From Streptococcus shenyangsis (GTDB lineage Bacteria > Bacillota > Bacilli > Lactobacillales > Streptococcaceae), in assembly GCF_006385785.1 (NCBI RefSeq), contig NZ_VFSH01000001.1, positions 1-64,000 on the forward strand: a DNA stretch of 64,000 nucleotides, written 5' to 3'. The notes under the pieces were generated by a model. That model was not told the DNA's origin. It worked only from the letters and a program-made list of their open reading frames with translations, and made no database searches. The position numbers and the translations under genes were made by a program. Positions 8,625 through 18,540 of this stretch are shown piece after piece; the first letter of the stretch is position 1, and the number at the start of each line of letters is the position of its first letter.

Positions 8625-9455
8625 CTATTTCCAAGGGTTGTAAAATCGTCCCTGATTCTGCAAGATAAGTAGTAAACTAGCTACTAAAAACAAGGCTGCC
8701 AAAAGCAAGGTAAGATAGTCTCCTTTTTTCAAGGCCTGATAACTATACCAAGTGCGTTTTTTCTCTTTCCCAAAGCGTCGAAGCTCCATGGCGGTCGCGA
8801 TGGTATCAATGCGTTCGAGCGAGCTAAAAATCAAGGGCGTAATAATGCGCAGATTGCCTTTGATTCGTTGCATAAGAGAAGCTTTCTTGGATAATTCCAT
8901 CCCACGCGCTTCCTGAGACATCTTGATAGTAAAGAATTCTTCCTGCAAATCTGGAATATAGCGCAAAGTCAGGCTGACTGAATAGGCAATCTTGTAAGGC
9001 ACACCAATTTGATTTAAACTGGAAGCAAACTGACTAGGGTGGGTTGTCATCAAAAAGATAATAGCCAGAGGAATGGTGCAAAGGTACTTAATAGCCAAAT
9101 TTAGCAGATAAAAGAGCTCCTGGCTGGTTAGAGTGTAGGCACCGATTCCCTGCCAAATCACACTCCTCTCTCCGTAAAGTCCAACCCCATACTCGGGAGA
9201 AAAGAGATAGACCATCAAAACGTTTAAAACGGCAAATACCGTCGCAAAAACGGCTACAAAGGAAACATCTTTAAAACGGATTTCTGACAAATAGAGGAGA
9301 AAGACCGAAAAGATGGCAATCAGAACAAGCAGTCTGGTATCATAGCTAATCATGGCCGCCAATGACACGAGAATGAAAAAGAGGAGTTTCCCAGCTCCTG
9401 ACAAGCGATGAATCATAGTATCTCTATGCTGGTAACCGATTAATTTTGCTTGCAT
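8625..9455 (-). CDS. ECF transporter transmembrane component (EcfT)
   Basis: A 276-aa polytopic membrane protein. It has the two Ala-Arg-Gly-type coupling helices of EcfT proteins: SQEARGMEL (about 181-189) and the later [10 protein letters not shown] (about 220-229), which dock into the ATPases. The start overlaps the ATPase gene by 16 bp. It forms the energizing core with the double ATPase gene upstream and probably works with the UPF0397 S-component of the same cluster. Confidence 0.88.
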   Translation of the reverse strand: MQAKLIGYQHRDTMIHRLSGAGKLLFFILVSLAAMISYDTRLLVLIAIFSVFLLYLSEIRFKDVSFVAVFATVFAVLNVLMVYLFSPEYGVGLYGERSVIWQGIGAYTLTSQELFYLLNLAIKYLCTIPLAIIFLMTTHPSQFASSLNQIGVPYKIAYSVSLTLRYIPDLQEEFFTIKMSQEARGMELSKKASLMQRIKGNLRIITPLIFSSLERIDTIATAMELRRFGKEKKRTWYSYQALKKGDYLTLLLAALFLVASLLLILQNQGRFYNPWK

Positions 9456-11122
9456 CCTTCTCTCCTTTCTTTGTAAAATGCCGTTAAAGCAAGTGGATCC
9501 ACGTCGAGTTTCTTAGCCAAGTTGAAGATAGAAGTCTCTTTTAGATTGGCTTTTACTAACAGCTCGGGATTACTCAATAGACTGGCTGGATCAGTATCAG
9601 CAATCAATTCTCCATCCGCCATGACAAGAGCACGATCAGAATAATCCAGCATCAATTGCATATCATGGGTAATCATGACAATGGTATGACCTTTTTGATG
9701 CAGTTCTTCGAGAAATTCCATAATCTCAGTATAATTCTTCTGGTCTTGACCTGCTGTCGGTTCATCTAAGAGGATAATTTCAGCTCCTAAAACCAAAATC
9801 GAGGCAATAGTGACACGTTTTTTCTGTCCAAACGAAAGGGCAGAAATGGGCCAATTACGGAATTCATAAAGACCACAGATTTTCAAGGTTTCATAGACTC
9901 TCGTTTCAATTTCCTTCTCATCCACACCTCGCAAACGTAGTCCCAGAGCCACCTCATCAAAAATCATATTGGTTGAAATCATTTGATTGGGATTTTGCAG
10001 CACATAGCCTACTCGTTCCGCCCGCTCTGCAACCGAATCTCCTTTGATATCCTGTCCTTCCCACAGATAGCGGCCTTCAGTCTGGATAAAGCTACTCAAG
10101 GCCTTGGCTAGAGTTGACTTCCCTGCTCCATTTTTTCCGACAATGGCAATTTTTTCACCCTTTTTAATATCTAAATGAAGAGATTTTAAAATCGGTCTAT
10201 CATTATAAGAAAAAGACACATCATCTAGTCTAAAAAGTGACTGCAAATCTGGTGTCTCTTTTACCAATTCAGTCTGCAACTGAACCTGACCTTTTGAGAT
10301 AGACATGTTAGCCAGATTCGCTAATTGTTCTTCCTTAACTAAATCCACACCCAATTGACGGAGAGTGGTTAGATAAAGGGGTTCGCGAATTCCATTTTGG
10401 GTCAATAAATCAGTCGCCAGTAGCTGGTCAGGGCCACCATTAAAGAGGATACGACCATCGTTTATCAAGACAATCCGATCCACAGGTCTATGCAGAACAT
10501 CCTCCAAACGATGCTCGATAATAAGAGTCGTCGTCCCCTCCTCCTTATGAATCTGATCAATCAATTCGATAATATCCTGACCTGACTTGGGATCTAGATT
10601 GGCGAGTGGCTCATCAAACAAGAGAATCGGACTCTCATCAATCAAGACACCAGCTAGACTAACCCGCTGCTTTTGACCACCAGACAAATCCTGAGGACGC
10701 TGAGACAGTAAAGGAAGAAGGTCCAGCTTTTCAGCCCATTTATGAACACGACTTTTCATCTCATCTAGAGCTGTCACATCATTTTCCAGAGCAAAAGCCA
10801 AATCCTCTGCCACGGACAAGCCGATAAACTGCCCATCTGTATCCTGCAAAACCGTGCTAACAAGATGAGATTTATCGTAGATGCTCATATTAAAGGCTGC
10901 TTGCCCCTTGATCAAAAATTCTCCAGACGGCTGCCCCTTGTAAATATTTGGAATAATCCCATTCAAACACTGACCCAAGGTAGACTTACCTGACCCAGAT
11001 GGCCCAACAATTAAGACTTTCTCTCCCTTATAAATAGTCAAGTCTATTCCTTGCAAGGTCGGTTCTTGTTGCGTTTCATACTGGAAAGAGAAATCCTTCC
11101 ACTCAATTATAGCTTCTTTCAT
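9440..11122 (-). CDS. ECF transporter ATPase, two fused nucleotide-binding domains
   Basis: At 560 aa this is twice the usual EcfA length, because both ATPases are fused. Domain 1 has Walker [10 protein letters not shown] (about 40-48), signature LSGGQKQR and Walker [14 protein letters not shown]. Domain 2 has Walker [10 protein letters not shown] (about 328-336), signature LSFGQKKR and Walker [13 protein letters not shown]. Fused ATPases of this kind occur in dedicated (group I-like) ECF transporters. It lies between the T gene (16-bp overlap) and the S-component gene (168-bp gap containing a hairpin). Confidence 0.92.
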   Translation of the reverse strand: MKEAIIEWKDFSFQYETQQEPTLQGIDLTIYKGEKVLIVGPSGSGKSTLGQCLNGIIPNIYKGQPSGEFLIKGQAAFNMSIYDKSHLVSTVLQDTDGQFIGLSVAEDLAFALENDVTALDEMKSRVHKWAEKLDLLPLLSQRPQDLSGGQKQRVSLAGVLIDESPILLFDEPLANLDPKSGQDIIELIDQIHKEEGTTTLIIEHRLEDVLHRPVDRIVLINDGRILFNGGPDQLLATDLLTQNGIREPLYLTTLRQLGVDLVKEEQLANLANMSISKGQVQLQTELVKETPDLQSLFRLDDVSFSYNDRPILKSLHLDIKKGEKIAIVGKNGAGKSTLAKALSSFIQTEGRYLWEGQDIKGDSVAERAERVGYVLQNPNQMISTNMIFDEVALGLRLRGVDEKEIETRVYETLKICGLYEFRNWPISALSFGQKKRVTIASILVLGAEIILLDEPTAGQDQKNYTEIMEFLEELHQKGHTIVMITHDMQLMLDYSDRALVMADGELIADTDPASLLSNPELLVKANLKETSIFNLAKKLDVDPLALTAFYKERREGCKQN

Positions 11123-11257
11123 CTTACTCTCTTCATTCGCTTCTTAGACTTCTATTTTATCATAAATCGAACTCTTCTTGCAGTCTCTTCTCTTAAAATC
11201 TTAGCGTCAAAAAGAGTCCTAGCATAGCTTGCTTTCCTAACTAATCTATAAACATCG

Positions 11258-11284
11258 AAAAAGACTGGTTATCCAGCCTTTTCC
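11258..11284 (-). terminator. Hairpin terminator between S-component and ATPase genes
   Basis: Minus strand AAAGGCTGG-ATAA-CCAGTCTTT followed by TTC. It lies just after the UPF0397 gene inside what looks like one operon, so it may act as a partial terminator setting S-component to ATPase ratio. Confidence 0.6.
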
Positions 11285-11290
11285 CTTATG

Positions 11291-11836
11291 TTAATCCTTT
11301 TTCAAACTTCCTGAACGAGTTTGCGTACGTGAATAAGCTAGCAAGAGAAGGGTACCTGCGATAGCTATAGTTACAGCATTAGCAATTCCTGCAACAATCC
11401 CTTGGGCAAATACTTTTTCTGCCGCTTCTTGATAAATCACAACGTCTCCAAGTGGTGCCAAGACACCCCAAACAAGAGCATTTGCAACAATTTGAATGAG
11501 GTTAAAGAAGACAATATCCTTCAACCCAAAAACACCTTGTGTTACTCGAATGTATTTTCTAAAGAGTCCTACAGTTAGACCAAAGAGACCACTAGCAATA
11601 ATCCAAGTCCACCACAGACCATAGCCTGCAAGAGAGTCCTTCACTGCATGCCCAATTAAACCAACAAGTAATCCCACTAGAGGGCCAAAAATGATAGACA
11701 AGAGGCTCTGTACCGCATACTGGAGCTGGATGCTTGTATTTGGAACAGGTGTCGGAATGCTAATCATCCCGATGACAACAAAGAGCGCAGCTCCAACACC
11801 GATAGCAACAACTTGTTTAATTGATTGATTTTTCAT
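11291..11836 (-). CDS. UPF0397-family ECF S-component
   Basis: A 181-aa membrane protein with five to six TM segments. The N-terminal [16 protein letters not shown] and the [37 protein letters not shown] block (about 53-88) are characteristic of UPF0397. These are substrate-binding S-components. Many are automatically labelled 'riboflavin' transporters, but RibU is already present in this window and no riboswitch precedes this gene, so the substrate should be considered open. It lies 15 bp after the SAM hydrolase gene in the same direction. Confidence 0.85.
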   Translation of the reverse strand: MKNQSIKQVVAIGVGAALFVVIGMISIPTPVPNTSIQLQYAVQSLLSIIFGPLVGLLVGLIGHAVKDSLAGYGLWWTWIIASGLFGLTVGLFRKYIRVTQGVFGLKDIVFFNLIQIVANALVWGVLAPLGDVVIYQEAAEKVFAQGIVAGIANAVTIAIAGTLLLLAYSRTQTRSGSLKKD

Positions 11837-11851
11837 CTATATTCTCCTATT

Positions 11852-12700
11852 TTATGATTCTATTTTCTTTATTTCAATGGTCCAAGATGAACCGACACCC
11901 ACATTATAGGCCTTAGCAAAGGAACCTTGATTGATAGCCAGACCTAAACGATAGAGAGAGTTAATGTAAAGGATTGGTTGCCCAATTCTCACATCTGCAA
12001 ATGATTTGCCATAGACAACCTGATTTTGATAGACCAGCATATCAGCGTGATAGATAGTCACTTCAAAACGGTCACCAAATTCTGGTTCCAGTTTGTAAAA
12101 CTCTTCTCGTGTGATAGAGGTCCAAAGCGAGCCGAAACGCACATCCAGAATATCAATAGCTCCCTTCACCAGATGATCTTCAATGATGGTCTCTACGACT
12201 TGAAGCTCCACAATCTGATCCACACTGAGCTCTGGTCCCACTTCCTCAAATGTAATGTGACCACTGGCCAGTTTAGCTCCAGTATAAGCATAAACATCAC
12301 GACCGTGGAAGGTATAAGAATGCTCTGTGTTTTGACGTCTATTGGCTACCTCAGAAATTTCACGAATGGCTACAATACCAACGTGTTTCTTAATAAAAGA
12401 AAGAGTCCCATTGTCTGGCGTGACAATGTATTGATTTTTTGCAGTCTTGGCAACCACACTCTTACGTTTCGAGCCGACACCTGGATCGACAACCGATACA
12501 AAAGTCGTTCCCTCAGGCCAGTAATCCACCGTCTGAAAGAGACGATAGCTCCCCTCAAAAATATTATAAGGCGTGATATCGTGCGTCAAATGATGAATTT
12601 TTAAGGTTGGAGACTCTTCTAAAGCCACTCCAATCATAGCCGATACCGCACCATCAACCAGACCAAAGTCTGATTGTAATACCAGTAAATTATTATTCAT
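11852..12700 (-). CDS. SAM hydrolase / SAM hydroxide adenosyltransferase (DUF62)
   Basis: A 282-aa DUF62 protein. Conserved blocks are LQSDFGLVDGAVSAMIGV (N-terminus), VVDPGVGSKRKSVV and TPDNGTLS (about 75-110), and FHGRDVYAYTGAKLASG (about 135-151). The C-terminal beta domain ends the protein. Characterised members split S-adenosyl-methionine into adenosine and methionine using hydroxide. The longest frame starts 13 codons earlier, but AAGGAG precedes the ATG at 12700. It is the first gene of the run leading into the ECF transporter, which hints that the transporter handles a SAM, adenosine or methionine-related compound. Confidence 0.88.
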   Translation of the reverse strand: MNNNLLVLQSDFGLVDGAVSAMIGVALEESPTLKIHHLTHDITPYNIFEGSYRLFQTVDYWPEGTTFVSVVDPGVGSKRKSVVAKTAKNQYIVTPDNGTLSFIKKHVGIVAIREISEVANRRQNTEHSYTFHGRDVYAYTGAKLASGHITFEEVGPELSVDQIVELQVVETIIEDHLVKGAIDILDVRFGSLWTSITREEFYKLEPEFGDRFEVTIYHADMLVYQNQVVYGKSFADVRIGQPILYINSLYRLGLAINQGSFAKAYNVGVGSSWTIEIKKIES

Positions 12701-12888
12701 TTTATCTCCTTGTATATCCTTTATCATACCATATTTCATAGAAAGGTGCTAATAGCTATTTTAATTGATTAGGGTATAGTTTTACCTTATAGCAAATTTC
12801 CTACTAAAAGCTCTGGTTATTAGCTAGTAGGTGCATTTTTTCTTGAAAAAAGGTATGATAGTTACATCATGAAAAAGTAGGTTTTATT

Positions 12889-14238
12889 ATGAAAATTATC
12901 CTTGTCGGAGGGGGAAAAGTTGGTTTTGCCCTCTGTCGCTCCTTGGTTGCAGAAAAGCATGATGTTTTGCTGATTGAGCAAGACGAAGCCGTCCTCAATC
13001 ATATTGTCAATCGCTTTGATATCATAGGTATCCTTGGTAACGGGGCTGATTTTACCATCCTTGAGCAAGCCAGTGTCCAAGATTGTGATATCTTTATCGC
13101 CTTGACTGAGTACGATGAAGTAAACATGATTGCAGCCGTTCTAGCCAAGAAAATGGGGGCTAAAGAGACTATCGTTCGGGTGCGGAATCCTGAATACTCT
13201 AACTCTTATTTCAAAGAAAAGAATATTCTCGGTTTTTCTCTTATCGTTAACCCTGAGCTCTTGGCTGCCCGCTCTATCGCTAATATCATTGACTTCCCCA
13301 ACGCCCTATCTGTCGAACGCTTTGCTGGTGGACGTGTTAGCCTCATGGAATTTATCGTCAAATCAACCAGTGGTCTTTGCCAAATGCCCATTTCTGATTT
13401 TCGGAAAAAATTTGGCAATGTCATTGTCTGTGCGATAGAGAGGGATCATCAAATTATCATCCCAAGTGGTGACATGACCATACAGGATAAAGATAGAATC
13501 TTTGTCACTGGTAACCGTGTTGATATGATGCTATTCCATAATTATTTCAAATCACGTGCCGTGAAGAGCCTCCTCATCGTTGGGGCTGGAAGAATTGCCT
13601 ATTATCTACTAGGTATTCTCAAAGACAGTCGTATCGATACCAAAGTCATCGAGATTAACTCTGAAAGGGCACGTTTCTTTAGTGAGAAATTCCCAAATCT
13701 CTACATCGTTCAAGGAGATGGTACTGCAAAAGACATTCTGCTAGAAGAAAGTGCTCAAAACTATGATGCAGTAGCAACACTGACAGGAGTCGACGAAGAG
13801 AATATTATTACTTCTATGTTCCTGGATAGTGTGGGGGTGCAAAAAAATATTAGCAAGGTTAACAGAACTAGTCTCCTTGAAATTATTCATGCGCCTGATT
13901 TCTCAAGCATTATCACTCCGAAAATCATCGCTGTAGATACAATCATGCACTTTATTCGTGGCCGTGTGAATGCCCAGTATTCAGACCTTCAAGCCATGCA
14001 CCATCTAGCAAATGGCCAAATCGAAACCCTACAATTCCATATCAAGGAAGCCAATAAAATGACTGCCAAACCTCTTTCTCAACTAAAACTGAAAAAAGGG
14101 GTTCTTATTGCAGCCATCATTCGAAAGGGCAAGACTATTTTCCCTACTGGGGAGGATACGCTTGAAGTCGGAGACAAGCTCCTAGTAACAACCCTGTTGC
14201 CAAACATCACCAAGATTTATGACTTGATTGCGAGGTAA
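12889..14238 (+). CDS. trkA: Trk/Ktr potassium uptake regulatory subunit TrkA
   Basis: A 449-aa duplicated RCK protein. Rossmann domain 1 starts MKIILVGGGKVGFALC and is followed by a TrkA-C domain (about 140-220). Rossmann domain 2 starts LLIVGAGRIAYYLLGIL (about 228) and is followed by a second TrkA-C domain ending in EDTLEVGDKLLVT. It sits on the cytoplasmic face and gates TrkH in response to nucleotides; TrkA-C domains of some streptococcal homologues bind c-di-AMP. The stop is 3 bp before the trkH start, so the pair is one operon, divergent from the SAM hydrolase gene. Confidence 0.92.
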   Translation: MKIILVGGGKVGFALCRSLVAEKHDVLLIEQDEAVLNHIVNRFDIIGILGNGADFTILEQASVQDCDIFIALTEYDEVNMIAAVLAKKMGAKETIVRVRNPEYSNSYFKEKNILGFSLIVNPELLAARSIANIIDFPNALSVERFAGGRVSLMEFIVKSTSGLCQMPISDFRKKFGNVIVCAIERDHQIIIPSGDMTIQDKDRIFVTGNRVDMMLFHNYFKSRAVKSLLIVGAGRIAYYLLGILKDSRIDTKVIEINSERARFFSEKFPNLYIVQGDGTAKDILLEESAQNYDAVATLTGVDEENIITSMFLDSVGVQKNISKVNRTSLLEIIHAPDFSSIITPKIIAVDTIMHFIRGRVNAQYSDLQAMHHLANGQIETLQFHIKEANKMTAKPLSQLKLKKGVLIAAIIRKGKTIFPTGEDTLEVGDKLLVTTLLPNITKIYDLIAR

Positions 14239-14241
14239 GAA

Positions 14242-15681
14242 ATGAATAAAAGTATGATTCGTTACCTCCTTTCAAAATTACTTTTGATTGAAGCTGTTCT
14301 TCTTTTGGTTCCTGTGTCTGTCGCTGTCTATTACCGTGAATCGAGCCAAGTCTTTACAGCCCTCTTTACAACGATTGGGATTCTCTTATTACTAGGCGGT
14401 TCAGGAATTTTACAAAAGCCAAAAAATCAACGGATTTATGCCAAGGAAGGAATCTTAATTGTGGCCCTCTGTTGGATCCTTTGGTCTTTCTTTGGTGGTC
14501 TCCCCTTTGTTTTTGCTGGGCAAATTCCCAGCCTTATAGATGCCTTTTTTGAGATCAGTTCTGGCTTTACAACTACTGGAGCAACTATTCTGAATGACGT
14601 TTCAGTTCTCAGCCGTTCCCTCCTCTTCTGGCGAAGTTTTACCCACTTGATTGGAGGGATGGGGGTGCTTGTTTTTGCGCTTGCTATTATGGATAATGCC
14701 AAGAATAGTCACCTAGAGGTGATGAAGGCTGAGGTTCCTGGCCCTGTTTTTGGTAAAGTAGTATCCAAACTCAAAAATACTGCCCAGATTCTCTATCTCC
14801 TTTATCTAGCTCTCTTCTCCCTCTTTGTCATCATCTATTATCTAGCTGGCATGCCCCTATTTGATAGTTTTGTCATTGCTATGGGGACAGCAGGTACAGG
14901 AGGCTTCACCGTCTATAACGACGGAATTGCCCACTATGGTAGCTCACTGATTACCTATCTAGTTAGTATCGGAGTTCTGGTTTTTGGGGTAAATTTCAAT
15001 CTCTACTACTACCTCATGCTCCGTCGCGTCAAGGCCTTTTTTGGAGATGAAGAACTTCGAGCTTACTTGGTCATTGTTCTGGTTTCTACAGGCTTGATCA
15101 GCCTCAATACCCTCTATCTCTACCCAGGATTTTCTAAGAGTTTTGAAATGGCCTTCTTCCAGGTTTCCAATATCATTACGACTACTGGTTTTGGATACGG
15201 AGACATTACTAACTGGCCCCTCTTCTCCCAGTTTATCCTCCTCTTTCTCATGGGAATCGGTGGTTCTGCTGGTTCAACCGCAGGTGGACTCAAAGTCATT
15301 CGAGGCCTCATCCTTTCAAAAATTGCTAAAAATCAGATTTTGTCAATCCTATCGCCCCACCGTGTTTTGACCCTCCATGTTAATAAAACGGTGATTGACA
15401 AAGATACCCAGCATAAAATTCTCAAGTACTTTGTCATCTATGCTATGATTTTGTTATCACTTATCTTTATTGTCAGTCTAGACAGCAATGATTTCCTGGT
15501 CGTTACTAGCGCTGTCTTTAGCTGTTTCAATAATATCGGGCCTATTCTAGGAACCACTTCTAGCTTCGCAATCTTTAGTCCTATCTCAAAAATTCTCCTC
15601 TCCTTTGCAATGATTGCAGGCCGCTTAGAGATTTACCCAATCCTACTTCTCTTTATGAAGAGAACTTGGTCTAAAAGATAA
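14242..15681 (+). CDS. trkH: Trk/Ktr potassium uptake channel subunit TrkH
   Basis: A 479-aa membrane protein with eight or more TM segments arranged as four repeated M1-P-M2 units. The four selectivity-filter-like loops are visible: SSGFTTTGATI (about 107-117), GTAGTGGFTVY, SNIITTTGFGYGD (about 308-320) and a C-terminal CFNNIGPILG. The conserved filter glycines are kept. It conducts K+ (possibly Na+-coupled) under control of TrkA, immediately upstream. Transcription ends at the hairpin a few bases downstream. Confidence 0.93.
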   Translation: MNKSMIRYLLSKLLLIEAVLLLVPVSVAVYYRESSQVFTALFTTIGILLLLGGSGILQKPKNQRIYAKEGILIVALCWILWSFFGGLPFVFAGQIPSLIDAFFEISSGFTTTGATILNDVSVLSRSLLFWRSFTHLIGGMGVLVFALAIMDNAKNSHLEVMKAEVPGPVFGKVVSKLKNTAQILYLLYLALFSLFVIIYYLAGMPLFDSFVIAMGTAGTGGFTVYNDGIAHYGSSLITYLVSIGVLVFGVNFNLYYYLMLRRVKAFFGDEELRAYLVIVLVSTGLISLNTLYLYPGFSKSFEMAFFQVSNIITTTGFGYGDITNWPLFSQFILLFLMGIGGSAGSTAGGLKVIRGLILSKIAKNQILSILSPHRVLTLHVNKTVIDKDTQHKILKYFVIYAMILLSLIFIVSLDSNDFLVVTSAVFSCFNNIGPILGTTSSFAIFSPISKILLSFAMIAGRLEIYPILLLFMKRTWSKR

Positions 15682-15687
15682 AATACA

Positions 15688-15722
15688 ACCACACCTTGTA
15701 TCTAACAAAGTGTGGTGTTTTT
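15688..15722 (+). terminator. Terminator of trkA-trkH
   Basis: CCACACCTT / AAAGTGTGG stem with a 9-nt loop, then TGTTTTTAT. A BOX element starts right at its T-run. Confidence 0.8.
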
Positions 15723-15838
15723 ATACTCTCCGAAAATCTCTTCAAACCATGTCAACTCTATCTGCAACCTCAAAACAGTGTTTTGAGCAACCTGCTGCTA
15801 GCTTCCTAGTTTGCTCTTTGATTTTCATTGAGGATTAT
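15722..15838 (+). repeat. BOX element (boxA part, boxB part, boxC), plus orientation
   Basis: It starts TATACTCTCCGAAAATCTC and ends GCTAGCTTCCTAGTTTGCTC...TTTTCATTGAGGATTA, the two ends of the streptococcal BOX repeat. The middle has AACCTCAAAACAGTGTTTTGAG, a boxB-like palindrome. It lies between trkH and pflB, convergent genes, and is the most diverged of the five copies at its ends. Confidence 0.9.
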
Positions 15839-15918
15839 TTTCAAATCCCCCCAACTCAACAAGTTTCTTTGAATTCCGATCAGATATTTCAGTGTCTGAC
15901 TTTAAGGAATTGAAGAAC

Positions 15919-15954
15919 CCCAAAAACAACCCTCAGTCGACTGACCGAGGGTTC
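15919..15954 (-). terminator. Terminator of pflB
   Basis: Minus strand AACCCTC / GAGGGTT around a 12-nt loop followed by GTTTTTGG. Confidence 0.8.
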
Positions 15955-15979
15955 CTTATTTCATTATTCAAGAACTTGA

Positions 15980-18304
15980 TTAGCTCAATGCATCCAAGGC
16001 ATCATCCATTGAAAGAACTTCGTGGAAGACACGTTGTGTCAATTCAGTTTTTTGTTCTGGAGTGAGGTATTTAGTGTTTACACAGTATCCAGAGATACGT
16101 ACGATAACATCTTCACCAGACATAATCTTTTCGTAAACATCGTTCAAGTCCATAACGTTCAAGTTAACGTGTTGTCCACCGTTTTCGAAGTAACCATCAA
16201 GAATTGTTACCAAGTTATCAACTTGTTCATCACGAGTCTTACCAAGAGCGCGAGGTGAAACTTGTGTAGTCAATGAGATACCATCAGCTGCATAACTAAA
16301 GTCAAGGCTAGAAAGTGAGTTCAAGTTTTGCAACCATCCACCTTTAGCTTTATTAGATGGGTTAGCACCTGGTGAGAAGAATTCAAGTTTAGACAAGTTC
16401 ACAGAACCATCTTCGTTGAGGTATACACCTTTGTGGACTGGTGAGTTACCAGTTTGTTTAGAGTAAGCAACGTTAGATGTGATTGTCAAAAGTGATACTG
16501 TAGCTTCAGCGTCTTTGTAAAGTTTGTGGCTACGTAGACGAGTTGTGTAAGCTTCAATCAACCATTCTGCCAATTCGTTTGAACGTGGGTCATCTTCACC
16601 CCAACGTGGGTATTCACCGATTGTTTCGTAATCGTAGATATAGCCATTTTCATCACGGATTGGTTTAACTGTAGCATATTTGATAGCTGACAATGTATCA
16701 ACAGTGTTAGCAAATCCACAAATACCGAATCCCATGTTAGCACGTTGTTTAGTTGGCAAGAAGGCCATTTGAACAGCTTCGTAGTTGTACTTATCAGTCA
16801 TGTAGTGGATGATGTTCAAAGCATCTACGTAAGTGTCAGTCAACCAGTCAAGAGATTTTTCAAAGTTAGCTTTAACTGATTCAAATTCAAGAACTTCGTC
16901 ACGGATTGGTTCGATGTCAAATACTTTGTAGTCTTTGTGAACATCGTCGTAACCACCATTCAAACCAGTAAGAAGGGCTTTCAATACGTTTACACGCGCA
17001 CCGAAGTACTGGATGTTGTGGCGTTGTTCTTCATTTTCTGGGTCAAGTGGAGACACACAGCATGAGATACAGCTCATTTCACCATATCCATCTTTAGCCA
17101 TTGTTGTTACACCTTCGTATTGGATAGAAGAGTGTTTGTGGCTCATGTGCATACAGTAGCGACGGAAGTTGTATGGCAATTTGTCAGTCCAAAGAACTGT
17201 CAAGTTTGGTTCTGGAGAGTTACCAATGTTGTCAAGAGTGTTCAAGAAACGGTAGTCCATCTTAGTAACACGGTGACGACCGTCGTTACCCATACCAGCC
17301 ATAGAAGTTGTGATGAAAGTTGGGTCACCTGAGTACAATTGGTCATAAGCTTTAGTACGAGCAAATTTAACTGTACGAAGTTTCATAACGAAATCATCAA
17401 CGAATTCTTGGATTTCTGACTCAGTAAATGTACCACGAGCAAGGTCACGTTCTGCAAAGATGTCCAATACGATTGGCACACGTCCTAGAGATGTAGCAGC
17501 ACCGTTGATAACACGGCAGACAGCCATGAAGGCAATATTAACCCATTGGATTGCTTCTTTAACGTTCATCGCTGGTTTGCGAACGTCAACTCCGTAAAGG
17601 TCACCCAAGCGAACAACTTGTTGCAATGCTTGGTATTGAAGGTTGATTTCTTCACGAAGACGGATTGTTTCTTCATCGATTTCTTCGATTGCATTCCAGT
17701 CGTTTACTTTTTCTTGCATCAAGTAGTCTGCACCGTAAAGAGCAAGACGTGCATAAACACCGATGATACGTCCGCGTGAGTATGCATCTGGAAGACCAGT
17801 TACAGTGTGAGCGTGACGAGCGCGACGAATGTTTGAAGTGTAGGCACGGAAGATACCGTCGTTAACTGTTGTTACGTATTTAGTAAAGATTTCGTGAACA
17901 GCTGGATCTGGTTCGTATCCATTTTCTTTCAAAGTAGTTTCAGCCATACGGATACCACCTTTTGGCATGAAGTTCAATTTGAAGAGTTCATCATTTTGGA
18001 TACCAAAGATAACTTCGTTTTCTTTATCGATAAATCCTGCTGGGATGTCAGCGATAGATGTTGGACGAGTGTCCATTGGGAAACGAGTTTCTTCGTAGTG
18101 AGCCTTAGTTTCTTCTACAATTTTTTTGATGTGAAGTGAACGTTCTGTTGGTCCAGCAAGGAAGCTTTCGTCTCCATCGTAAGGTGTGTAGTTAGCTTGT
18201 ACGAAGCGTGATACACTTGCTTTTTCTTTCCAATCTACTCCTTTGAAGCCTTCCCAAGCTTTGTCAAAAATATCTTGTGCTTCAACAACTGTCTTAACAA
18301 CCAT
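15980..18304 (-). CDS. pflB: Formate C-acetyltransferase (pyruvate formate-lyase)
   Basis: A 774-aa glycyl-radical enzyme. The active-site cysteine pair is in [14 protein letters not shown] (about residue 408 onward). The C-terminal glycyl-radical motif is [15 protein letters not shown], with the radical Gly in SGY. It converts pyruvate and CoA to formate and acetyl-CoA in mixed-acid fermentation under sugar limitation and low oxygen. Its activating enzyme is not in the window. The longest frame extends 12 codons upstream; the ATG at 18304 follows AGAGGA. A perfect cre site overlaps the promoter, so CcpA control is expected. Confidence 0.97.
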   Translation of the reverse strand: MVVKTVVEAQDIFDKAWEGFKGVDWKEKASVSRFVQANYTPYDGDESFLAGPTERSLHIKKIVEETKAHYEETRFPMDTRPTSIADIPAGFIDKENEVIFGIQNDELFKLNFMPKGGIRMAETTLKENGYEPDPAVHEIFTKYVTTVNDGIFRAYTSNIRRARHAHTVTGLPDAYSRGRIIGVYARLALYGADYLMQEKVNDWNAIEEIDEETIRLREEINLQYQALQQVVRLGDLYGVDVRKPAMNVKEAIQWVNIAFMAVCRVINGAATSLGRVPIVLDIFAERDLARGTFTESEIQEFVDDFVMKLRTVKFARTKAYDQLYSGDPTFITTSMAGMGNDGRHRVTKMDYRFLNTLDNIGNSPEPNLTVLWTDKLPYNFRRYCMHMSHKHSSIQYEGVTTMAKDGYGEMSCISCCVSPLDPENEEQRHNIQYFGARVNVLKALLTGLNGGYDDVHKDYKVFDIEPIRDEVLEFESVKANFEKSLDWLTDTYVDALNIIHYMTDKYNYEAVQMAFLPTKQRANMGFGICGFANTVDTLSAIKYATVKPIRDENGYIYDYETIGEYPRWGEDDPRSNELAEWLIEAYTTRLRSHKLYKDAEATVSLLTITSNVAYSKQTGNSPVHKGVYLNEDGSVNLSKLEFFSPGANPSNKAKGGWLQNLNSLSSLDFSYAADGISLTTQVSPRALGKTRDEQVDNLVTILDGYFENGGQHVNLNVMDLNDVYEKIMSGEDVIVRISGYCVNTKYLTPEQKTELTQRVFHEVLSMDDALDALS

Positions 18305-18359
18305 GTTAATGTCCTCTTTTTTCTTTCTAGTAACAACCATCTGTTACATTCATGAGACA

Positions 18360-18386
18360 AGTATACCATACAGTAATCGTTTTCAA
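18360..18386 (-). promoter_or_regulatory. pflB promoter with overlapping cre (CcpA) site
   Basis: Minus strand: TTGAAA (-35), 15 bp, TATACT (-10) with extended TGG. The segment TTGAAAACGATTACT (18372-18386) matches the cre consensus WTGNAANCGNWNNCW at every fixed position and covers the -35 and spacer, so CcpA binding should block the promoter. Confidence 0.8.
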
Positions 18387-18468
18387 CAAGTGATAAATCC
18401 CTATTTTTACACTTTCTTTTCTAAAACAGTCTATATTTTTCTCTAAACTGTATTATATTTTTGAAAAA

Positions 18469-18509
18469 ATTATACCCTTTTTTCTTTTTTTCAGAAAAAA
18501 GGGTATAAT
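18469..18509. promoter_or_regulatory. Perfect 17-bp inverted repeat carrying a TATAAT on each arm
   Basis: The left arm ATTATACCCTTTTTTCT and the right arm AGAAAAAAGGGTATAAT are exact reverse complements around a 7-nt loop. Each strand therefore reads GGGTATAAT, giving opposed -10-like boxes between divergent pflB and dinB. Read on the minus strand the hairpin is followed by TTTTTTC, so it could also end transcripts. Neither orientation has a good -35 at the right distance. Confidence 0.6.
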
Positions 18510-18540
18510 AAAAGAAAATAAGCAGTAAAAGGAGCTATGC

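Noticed and set aside
12026-12604. 192-codon frame antisense to the SAM hydrolase gene
   Set aside because: No ribosome site; composition (many Asn, His, Thr, Ser from complementary codons) is that of a shadow frame of a well-conserved gene.
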